A stretch of DNA of 64,000 nt from Candidatus Berkiella cookevillensis (GTDB taxonomy: Bacteria > Pseudomonadota > Gammaproteobacteria > Berkiellales > Berkiellaceae), in contig NZ_LKHV02000001.1 in NCBI RefSeq assembly GCF_001431315.2, forward strand, positions 2,046,001 to 2,110,000. The letters are read 5' to 3'. A program made the translations under genes and the position numbers. Positions 17,881 to 29,800 of this stretch are shown piece after piece (position 1 is the stretch's first letter; every line of letters starts with the position of its first letter). The notes below the pieces were generated by a model. That model ran no database searches. It saw only the letters and a program-made list of their open reading frames with translations, and was not told the origin of the DNA.

Positions 17881-20800
17881 TTAGCCCAAGGGATTTTGCT
17901 GATCAGGGCTTTCTAACTGATGCGCAATATATTCAGATTCAGTCATTGCTGTTGCTGTATTGCCCAAATCTGCTGGCGCATCTGTGACATCACCTGCATC
18001 TGCATCTGCGTGATTGATTGTAAGATTATCCTCACTACTAGACTCATTACTTTCTGAAGCAGTATCAGGCACAGCACTCAAATCCAGCTGATTTGCTTCT
18101 ATAAAAATTTCATTCATTTCAATCGTATCAACAGAGGGGCTTATCTGCAATTTGACATCTGCTGCTAAATAAGTATTTCCATCCGCTGTCTCATAGCTTG
18201 TATATCCCGTTATTAGGTTTCCTTCGATAATAGCGGATTGATTATTTGATTGAAGTGTTAAACTCACAATTCCATAATCTGTAAGACTGAGCATTTCCTC
18301 TGGATCAACAATTGCATTACCATTTCTATCTTGCCAAATATTAAATAGGTGATAATCATTGTCTTGGGCATCAAGAATACCATCTTGATTACTATCGAAT
18401 GCGCTTAGACCTTCCAAATCAGTTTGAGCACCTGGAACATAGCTTGTGAATGCTATTTCATTTATATCTGTGACTTGACCATCTTGCTGATGATCGTACA
18501 CCAAAAGACCATCTTCTGAACCAACCCATGCTATTCTCTCTTTGGTACCATCATTATTAACGTCAAATTCAGCATATGAGTTTGACAAACCGATTAGTTC
18601 AATTTCATTGTTGTGATTTAAATCAAAGACAACAGGCGCTATGCTGTCTGCGTTAATCACAATCGTAACTGTTGCTGGATCACTCAAGGCACCATGATCA
18701 TCTTGTATTTGATATGTGAAGCTGTCCGTTGTTGTTTGATCGGGTGGAAGCATATCGAATGCACCATTTGGATCATATAAATAAGTACCATCCGCATTAA
18801 CCATCAGTAAGGCACCTGAATCAAGCTCTATCTCAACGCTAACATTTGAGGCCAAGCCATTCACGGCAGCAACAGAGAGAATAGCATTATCATCGACATC
18901 AGTATCATTTAACAATAAATCGCCAGTAAGCGTATTAGTAATTGGATTATAATCATCTCTATATTCCCAATTTAAAACATAAACATTTTCATAAGCGCCA
19001 GCAGCGCCTGATGAAAAACCAATATAAGCTTGCTCTTGACCTAAAATAGAAAGCAAATCTAAATCAGTCGATAATATTGGATCTTCAGGACGTGTCCCAT
19101 TTTCACTAATGCGCACTTCTAAGGTTGTACCATTATAATCAATCCATACATCCCAAATATTTCCATTATCAAAATTGGGGCTTATATTTATATACGGCGT
19201 ACTTGTGGTATGAGTGACTATTCCATCTGTAAAAATAGCAAGATAATTTGAGCTTGGATCGTTTTGTTCAGGATTATTCCATGTATCAAACGCAACGCCA
19301 ACGCTATCTGAAATTCCCTGATATCCTATACCACCACCATCGCCCCCTAAGCTTGAACTAACAGATTGTACAACAAAAACAAGCCCATCTGCCCCTGTCT
19401 GAGGATTATATGCATTTGTAATGCCTCCTGGGTTTGTCATTCTGAATTGAAAATAAGTACTAAAATCACTAGCATTTACTGTCGCCAAACTAAAAACACT
19501 GCCTGCTTGATATGGCGGTGAAGTTTGTATACTTTGAATCAAACGAAGCACTGTACCATCTACTGTATTTTCTGTTGTGGCAGTTCCATTCATATCTAAC
19601 ATAGATATATCTGAAAAATCATCAAGCCTAAATACTTGATCAGGCGTGACGCCAAGCGTACCGATATCATCGTCTGCAACAGGCGCATCGTTTACAGGAG
19701 TTACATTGATAGTGATTGTGTTTGGTGTTGGATCTAGATCAACACCACCATTGGCATCTCCACCATCATCTCGCACTTGGAAGGTGAAATTAGCATAACC
19801 TGTGCCATTGGCGTTTGCAGCAGGCGTGAATCTCAAAAGACCTGCATTAATATCGTCAACAGTCACAGAACTACCTACTGTCACAACAACGCCATTATTT
19901 GTTAAAGTGCCTGCCGTTGGTAAAGTGGTTATCCTCACTGCGAGTAAACTATTGGCAGGACTATCATTTACATCACTAAAACCAAAATCTGCTACCGTAA
20001 AAGTGTATTGAGTATCTTCATTGGTAACAACAGTGGCATCAGCACCCGCTGGCGCATCGTTAACTGAAGTTACATTGATGGTTATTGTATTTGGACTTTG
20101 ATCTAAATCAACGCCACCATTTGCATCTCCACCATTGTCTTGCACTTGGAAGGTGAAATTGGCATAGCCTGTACCATTTGCATTTTCATCAGGTGTGAAT
20201 CTTAAAAGACCTGCATTTATGTCAGCAACTGTAATGAGGCTTCCTACAGTAACCGCAATACTATTGTTGGTTAAAGTACCTGCTGTGGGCAAAGAGGAAA
20301 TTCTCACCGCTGCTAAAGCATTTGCAGGGCTATCATCTACATCGCCAAATCCAAAATCTGCTACCGTAAAAGTGTATTGGGTATCTTCATTGGTAACAAC
20401 AGTGGCATCAGTACCTGATGGCGCATCGTTTACTGAAGTTACATTGATGGTTATTGTATTTGGACTTTGATCTAAATCAACGCCACTATTATCAGTACCT
20501 CCATCGTCTTGCACTTGGAAGGTGAAATTGGCATAGCCTGTACCATTTGTATTTTCATCAGGTGTGAATCTTAAAAGACCTGCATTTATGTCAGCAACTG
20601 TAATGAGGCTTCCTACAGTAACCGCAATACTATTGTTGGTTAAAGTACCTGCTGTGGGCAAAGAGGAAATTCTCACCGCTGCTAAAGTATTTGTAGGACT
20701 ATCATTTGCATCACTAAATCCAAAATCTGCTACCGTAAAAGTGTATTGAGTATCTTCATTAGTAACAACAGTGGCATCAGCACCTGATGGCGCATCGTTT

Positions 20801-23800
20801 ACTGAAGCAATATTGATAGTAACCGTTTCATTTATGCTTGAATCACCCGTATTATCTGTGGCTGCATATTCGAAATTGACAGTGCCATTAAAATTAGCAT
20901 TTGGCACAAAGTATAAAGTTAATTGATTTGATATGGCTGGATAATTTGTGTCTGCTATAACTGGTATATTTAAATCAGCATCCTCATATAAAGTACCATT
21001 GAGAGGTAAAATAGATATATTAAAGCTTGAAATACTACCATCGATATCACTATCACTGCCTGTTAAAATGACAGGAATTGATGGTGCATCTTCATTACCA
21101 TTAACCGTTATATCATCAACAACTGGGATCTGATTTAAATCAATATCTATTGTAAGATTTTTAGTAGAAGTATCACCATCACCATCAATGATCGTGTAAC
21201 TTGAAACATGTTGTGTTATCAATTCAGTATCAGGAATCTCAGACGCATCTATCAATTCAAATTCATAATCGCCTGTAAGTACATTTACAGTTAATCTTCC
21301 TGTAACATTACCATTACCTGTATCAAATGTTGTTTCTGTTGATATTGATCCTGATGCAGCATCAAGATCGCCACTACTACCATCTTCAACACCGTTAATA
21401 GACAATATTCTTCCGCCATCAGCACCAAATGAGTCTACACCATCTCCATCATCATCTGTCAAGAGATTGCCGGAAGTAATAGCACCACCATCAAGTAAAA
21501 GAGATTCATTAACAAAATTGGTGTTATCAGTGGCTATTGGCGCATCATCTACAAAACTAAAGGCACTACCTATATTAATGCTGGCGCTATTGATATCTCC
21601 ATCTCCATCTTCAGCAGTTGCTGTGAGCACAATTGCATCATCTAACAAGCCCACCACATCGTTGGGATCAGAGACATTTGGATGTTCAACAGCACGGCTT
21701 TGACTAAAGATAATTTCTCCGGTATTCGCATTTACAGAGATTCTAAAGGCTTCATTTGTTTCTGTTTGACCAACAATGTCATTACCAATTTTTACTAACT
21801 CTATGGCTTCTTGACTGATCGTATCTACTAAACCACTGGCTGCATTACCCACACTAAGCACATAAGTGATGGCATCTGCATCCGCAATATCATCATTATC
21901 ATCGCTGTCCTTGGAACCATCATTACCAAAAATGGTTGTAAATAAACTCGCAAAAGAAGCGGTGTCTGAACCAAAAATACTTTCATCTACAACCAAGGTT
22001 GGTACTGCCACTGCATTGCGCTCTATGCTGGGGCCATCATCTCTAAACTGGAAGGATAAACCAATTTCAGCCACCGCACTCGCTGTATCTCCATCGCCAT
22101 CTTCTATCGTTGCTGTTAAAGTCACTAAGTTCGCTGCGCTTAAGATTGAGGGCTCAGAGGACTCATCTGGATCATTTGGATTATCATGCACCACTGCGCG
22201 AAGTTGATCTAAGCTCACTACCCCCGTATCTGCATCAACAGTGATTCTAAAAACTTCTACATGACTTGTCGCCGTACGACCTACTACTGCCGAACCATCC
22301 ATTACCAGTTCAACGGCTTCATTACTTAAAGTATCTGTTAAGCCGCTTAAAGCCTCATGAGCACTTATACCTAAGGCAAAGCGGATTGCATCTGCATCTT
22401 CTGCATTGTCATTATTACTATCTTTGAAGCCATCTGTCCCAAAAGCACTATTAAACAAGATTGCAAAAGAGGCACTCGCATCAACCGCATAATTACTTTC
22501 ATCGACTATCAGAGTGGGTACTGCCACTGCATTACGGCTGATGCTTGGACCATCGTCTCTAAATTGGAAGGATAAACCGATTTCAGCCACCGCACTCGCT
22601 CTGTCTCCATCGCCGTCTTCTATGGTCGCTGTTAAAGTCACTAAGTTTGCTGCACTTAAGACTGAAGGCGCAGAAGACTCATCTGGATCATTTGGATTAT
22701 CATGTACCACTGAGCGAAGCTGATCTAAGCTCACTACACCCGTATTTGAATCAACGCTGATTCTAAAAACTTCTATGTGACCTGTCGCCGTACGACCTAC
22801 GACTGACAAGCCATCCATCACCAACTCAACCGCTTCATTGCTTAAAGTATCTGTTAAACCACTTAAAGCCTCAGGAGCACTTATGCCTAAAGCAAAGCGG
22901 ATCGCATCTAAGTCTTCTGTATTATTGTTATCACTGTCTTTGAAGCCATCCGCACCAAAAACGCCATCAAACAAGACCGCAAAAGAGGTACTGGCATTTA
23001 CCCCAAAATCACTTTCATCTACAACCAGGGTGGGTACTGCCACTGCATTACGGCTGATGCTTGGACCATCGTCTCTAAATTGGAAGGATAAACCGATTTC
23101 AGCCACCGCACTCGCTCTGTCTCCATCGCCGTCTTCTATCGTTGCCGTCAATGTTACTAAGTTCGCGGCACTTAAGATGGATGTATCATCTGGATCGCTT
23201 GTATTAGCATGCACCACTGAACGACTTTGATTTAAAATCACTAAGCCTGTGTTGGCATCAACACTGATCCTAAAAACTTCTATATGACCTGTCGCTGTAC
23301 GACCTACGACTGACAAGCCATCCATCACCAACTCAACCGCTTCATTGCTTAAGGTATCTGTTAAACCACTTAAAGCCTCAGGAGCACTTATGCCTAAAGC
23401 AAAGCGGATTGCATCTGCATCTTCTGCATTATCATTATTGCTATCTTTAAAACCATCTGCACCAAAGGCACTGTCAAACAATGTTGCAAAAGAAGCACTG
23501 GCATCAATCGCAAAATCACTTTCATCCACAACCAGGGTGGGTACTGCCACTGCATTACGGCTGATGCTTGGACCATCGTCTCTAAATTGGAAGGATAAAC
23601 CGATTTCAGCCACCGCACTCGCTCTGTCTCCATCGCCGTCTTCTATGGTCGCTGTTAAAGTCACTAAGTTTGCTGCACTTAAGACTGAAGGCGCAGAAGA
23701 CTCATCTGGATCATTTGGATTATCATGTACCACTGAGCGAAGCTGATCTAAGCTCACTACACCCGTATTTGAATCAACGCTGATTCTAAAAACTTCTATA

Positions 23801-26800
23801 TGACCTGTCGCCGTACGACCTACGACTGACAAGCCATCCATCACCAACTCAACCGCTTCATTGCTTAAAGTATCTGTTAAACCACTTAAAGCCTCAGGAG
23901 CACTTATGCCTAAAGCAAAGCGGATCGCATCTAAGTCTTCTGTATTATTGTTATCACTGTCTTTGAAGCCATCCGCACCAAAAACGCCATCAAACAAGAC
24001 CGCAAAAGAGGTACTGGCATTTACCCCAAAATCACTTTCATCTACAACCAGGGTGGGTACTGCCACTGCATTACGGCTGATGCTTGGACCATCGTCTCTA
24101 AATTGGAAGGATAAACCGATTTCAGCCACCGCACTCGCTCTGTCTCCATCGCCGTCTTCTATGGTCGCTGTTAAAGTCACTAAGTTTGCTGCACTTAAGA
24201 CTGAAGGCGCAGAAGACTCATCTGGATCATTTGGATTATCATGTACCACTGAGCGAAGCTGATCTAAGCTCACTACACCCGTATTTGAATCAACGCTGAT
24301 TCTAAAAACTTCTATATGACCTGTCGCCGTACGACCTACGACTGACAAGCCATCCATCACCAACTCAACCGCTTCATTGCTTAAGGTATCTGTTAAACCA
24401 CTTAAAGCCTCGGGTGCACTTATGCCTAAGGCAAAGCGGATTGCATCTGCATCTTCTGCATTATCATTATTGCTATCTTTAAAACCATCTGCACCAAAGG
24501 CACTGTCAAACAATGTTGCAAAAGAAGCACTGGCATCAATCGCAAAATCACTTTCATCCACAACCAGGGTGGGTACTGCCACTGCATTACGGCTGATGCT
24601 TGGACCATCGTCTCTAAATTGGAAGGATAAACCGATTTCAGCCACCGCACTCGCTCTGTCTCCATCGCCGTCTTCTATCGTTGCCGTCAATGTTACTAAG
24701 TTCGCGGCACTTAAGATGGATGTATCATCTGGATCGCTTGTATTAGCATGCACCACTGAACGACTTTGATTTAAAATCACTAAGCCTGTGTTGGCATCAA
24801 CACTGATCCTAAAAACTTCTATATGACCTGTCGCTGTACGACCTACGACTGACAAGCCATCCATCACCAACTCAACCGCTTCATTGCTTAAAGTATCTGT
24901 TAAACCACTTAAAGCCTCAGGAGCACTTATGCCTAAAGCAAAGCGGATTGCATCTGCATCTTCTGCATTATCATTATTGCTATCTTTAAAACCATCTGCA
25001 CCAAAGGCACTGTCAAACAATGTTGCAAAAGAAGCACTGGCATCAATCGCAAAATCACTTTCATCCACAACCAGGGTGGGTACTGCCACTGCATTACGGC
25101 TGATGCTTGGACCATCGTCTCTAAATTGGAAGGATAAACCGATTTCAGCCACCGCACTCGCTCTGTCTCCATCGCCGTCTTCTATGGTCGCTGTTAAAGT
25201 CACTAAGTTTGCTGCACTTAAGACTGAAGGCGCAGAAGACTCATCTGGATCATTTGGATTATCATGTACCACTGAGCGAAGCTGATCTAAGCTCACTACA
25301 CCCGTATTTGAATCAACGCTGATTCTAAAAACTTCTATATGACCTGTCGCCGTACGACCTACGACTGACAAGCCATCCATCACCAACTCAACCGCTTCAT
25401 TGCTTAAAGTATCTGTTAAACCACTTAAAGCCTCAGGAGCACTTATGCCTAAGGCAAAGCGGATTGCATCTGCATCTTCTGCATTATCATTATTGCTATC
25501 TTTAAAACCATCTGCACCAAAGGCACTGTCAAACAATGTTGCAAAAGAAGTGCTGGCATTTACCCCAAAATCACTCTCATCTACCACTAAGGTCGGCACT
25601 GCGACTACATTACGTGTAATGCTGGGGCCATCATCTCTAAATTGGAAGGACAGGCCTATCTCAGCCACTGCGCTCGCTGTGTCTCCATCGCCATCTTCTA
25701 TCATTGCCGTCAAAGTCACTAAGTTTGCTGCACTTAAGACGGATGTATCATCTGGATTGCTTGTATTATCATGCACCACGGCACGGCTTTGGTCTAATGT
25801 CACTAAGCCGCTGTCTGCGTCAACGCTGATTCTAAATACTTCTTCATTACCAACAGCTGTCCGGCCTACTACAGCACCACTTTCTAAGAACAACAGTACA
25901 TCCTCTGCACTTAAGGTATCATTTAAACCACTATCTACAGCTGAACCACTGATTCCTAAAGCAAAATGAATTGCATCTAAGTCTTCTATGTTATTGTTAT
26001 CACTATCTTTGAAGCCATCTGCTCCAAAGGCACTATTAAACAAGCTTGCAAAAGAAGCGCTGGCATTTACCCCAAAATCACTTTCATCGACTATCAGAGT
26101 GGGTACTGCCACTGCATTGCGGTTGATGTTTGGACCATCGTCTCTAAATTGGAAGGATAAACCGATTTCAGCCACTGCACTCGCTGTGTCTCCATCGCCA
26201 TCTTCTATCGTTGCTGTTAAAGTCACTAAGTTCGCTGCGCTTAAGACGGATGTATCATCTGGATTACTTGCATTAGCATGCACCACTGCTCGGCTTTGGT
26301 CTAATGTCACTAAGCCACTGTCTGCGTCAACGCTGATTCTAAAGACTTCTTCATTACCAACAGCTGTTCTACCTACAACAACACCGCTTTCTAAATATAA
26401 CAATACATCTTCTGCACTTAATGTATCCGTTAATCCACTACTCACACCTGAACCACTGATTCCTAAGGCAAAGCGGATTGCATCTGCATCTTCTGCATTG
26501 TCATTATTACTATCTTTGAAGCCATCTGTCCCAAAAGCACTATTAAACAAGATTGCAAAAGAGGCACTCGCATCAACCGCATAATTACTTTCATCGACTA
26601 TCAGAGTGGGTACTGCCACTGCATTGCGGTTGATATTTGGACCATCGTCTCTAAACTGGAAGGACAGGCCTATCTCAGCCACCGCACTTGCTGTGTCTCC
26701 ATCGCCATCTTCTATCGTTGCTGTTAAAGTCACTAAGTTTGCTGCGCTTAAGATTGAGGGTTCAGAAGACTCATCTGGATCGTTTGGATTATCATGTACC

Positions 26801-29800
26801 ACTGCGCGAAGCTGATCTAAGCTCACTACACCCGTATTTGCATCAACACTGATTCTAAAAACTTCCTCATTACCAACAGCGGTTCTACCTACAACAACAC
26901 CGCTTTCTAAATATAACAGTACATCTTCTGCACTTAAGGTATCATTTAAACCGCTGTCTACACCTGAACTGCTTATACCTAAGGCAAAGCGGATCGCATC
27001 TAAGTCTTCTACATTATTGTTATCACTATCTTTGAAACCATCAGCGCCAAAAACACTATCAAACAAGCCCGCAAAAGAAGTGCTGGCATTTACCCCAAAA
27101 TCACTCTCATCTACCACTAAGGTCGGCACTGCGACTACATTACGTGTAATGCTGGGGCCATCATCTCTAAATTGGAAGGACAGGCCTATCTCAGCCACTG
27201 CACTCGCTGTGTCTCCATCGCCATCTTCTATCGTTGCTGTTAAAGTCACTAAGTTCGCTGCGCTTAAGATTGAGGGTTCAGAAGACTCATCTGGATCGTT
27301 TGGATTATCATGCGCCACTGCTCGGCTTTGGTCTAATGTCACTAAGCCACTGTCTGCGTCAACGCTGATTCTAAAGACTTCTTCATTACCAACAGCTGTC
27401 CGGCCTACTACAACACCACTTTCTAAGTACAACAGCACATCTTCTGTACTTAAGGTATCCGTTAATCCACTACTCACACCTGAACCACTGATTCCTAAAG
27501 CAAAACGGATTGCATCTAAGTCTTCTGCATTGTCATCATTGCTATCTTTGAAGCCATCAGCGCCAAAGGCACTGTCAAACAAGCTTGCAAAAGAAGCGCT
27601 GGCATTTACCCCAAAATCACTTTCATCGACTATCAGAGTGGGTACTGCCACTGCATTGCGGTTGATATTTGGACCATCGTCTCTAAATTGGAAAGATAAA
27701 CCGATTTCAGCCACTGCACTCGCTGTGTCTCCATCGCCATCTTCTATCGTTGCTGTTAAAGTCACTAAGTTCGCTGCGCTTAAGATTGAGGGTTCAGAAG
27801 ACTCATCTGGATCGTTTGGATTATCATGCGCCACTGCTCGGCTTTGGTCTAATGTCACTAAGCCACTGTCTGCGTCAACGCTGATTCTAAAGACTTCTTC
27901 ATTACCAACAGCGGTTCTACCTACAACAACACCGCTTTCTAAATATAACAATACATCTTCTGCACTTAATGTATCCGTTAATCCACTACTCACACCTGAA
28001 CTACTGATTCCTAATGCAAAGCGGATTGCATCTAAGTCCTCTGCATTATTGTTATCACTATCTTTAAAACTATCTGCCCCAAAGGCACTGTCAAACAAGC
28101 TTGCAAAAGAAGTGCTGGCATTTACCCCAAAATCACTTTCATCGACTATCAGAGTGGGTACTGCCACTGCATTGCGGTTGATATTTGGACCATCGTCTCT
28201 AAATTGGAAAGATAAACCGATTTCAGCCACTGCACTCGCTGTGTCTCCATCGCCATCTTCTATCGTTGCTGTTAAAGTCACTAAGTTTGCTGCGCTTAAG
28301 ATTGAGGGTTCAGAAGACTCATCTGGATCGTTTGGATTATCATGTACCACTGCGCGAAGCTGATCTAAGCTCACTACACCCGTATTTGCATCAACACTGA
28401 TTCTAAAAACTTCCTCATTACCAACAGCGGTTCTACCTACAACAACACCGCTTTCTAAATATAACAGTACATCTTCTGCACTTAATGTATCCGTTAATCC
28501 ACTACTCACACCTGAACTACTGATTCCTAATGCAAAGCGGATTGCATCTAAGTCCTCTGCATTATTGTTATCACTATCTTTAAAACTATCTGCCCCAAAG
28601 GCACTGTCAAACAAGCTTGCAAAAGAAGTGCTGGCATTTACCCCAAAATCACTTTCATCTACTACCAAGGTTGGTACTGCAACTAAATTACGTGTAATGC
28701 TTGGGCCATCGTCTCTAAATTGGAAAGATAAACCGATTTCAGCCACTGCACTCGCTGTGTCTCCATCGCCATCTTCTATCGTTGCTGTTAAAGTCACTAA
28801 GTTCGCTGCGCTTAAGACGGATGTATCATCTGGATTACTTGCATTAGCATGCACCACTGCTCGGCTTTGGTCTAATGTCACTAAGCCACTGTCTGCGTCA
28901 ACGCTGATTCTAAAGACTTCTTCATTACCAACAGCTGTCCGGCCTACTACAACACCACTTTCTAAGTACAACAGCACATCTTCTGCACTTAATGTATCCG
29001 TTAATCCACTACTCACACCTGAACCACTGATTCCTAAGGCAAAGCGGATTGCATCTAAGTCCTCTGCATTATTGTTATCACTATCTTTAAAACTATCTGC
29101 CTCAAAGGCACTGTCAAACAACCCTGCAAAAGAAGCGCTGGCATTTACCCCAAAATCACTTTCATCGACTATCAGAGTGGGTACTGCCACTGCATTGCGG
29201 TTGATGTTTGGACCATCGTCTCTAAATTGGAAGGATAAACCGATTTCAGCCACCGCACTCGCTGTGTCTCCATCGCCATCTTCTATCGTTGCCGTCAAAG
29301 TCACTAAGTTTGCTGCGCTTAAGATTGAGGGTTCAGAAGACTCATCTGGATCGTTTGGATTATCATGCGCCACTGATCGGCTTTGGTCTAATGTCACTAA
29401 GCCACTGTCTGCGTCAACGCTGATTCTAAATACTTCTTCATTACCAACAGCTGTCCGGCCTACTACCACACCACTTTCTAAGAACAACAGTACATCCTCT
29501 GCACTTAAGGTATCATTTAAACCACTATCTACAGCTGAACCACTGATTCCTAAAGCAAAATGAATTGCATCTAAGTCTTCCATATTATTGTTATCACTAT
29601 CTTTGAAGCCATCTGCTCCAAAGGCACTATTAAACAAGCTTGCAAAAGAAGCACTGGCATCAACGGCAAAATTACTCTCATCTACCACTAAGGTAGGCAC
29701 AGCCACCGCATTGCGCTCTATGCTGGGACCATCATCTCTAAATATAAATGACGTACCAATATCTGCTGTTTGACTGGCAACATCTCCATCCCCATCTGTA

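Noticed and set aside
27017-28363. Long open frame (448 codons) on the plus strand within the giant adhesin gene, and many similar 60-330-codon frames at 20-31 kb
   Set aside because: They are antisense shadows of the repeat array: they recur with the 507/516-bp period, have Ser/Lys/Ala-rich low-complexity products, and lack ribosome-binding sites.
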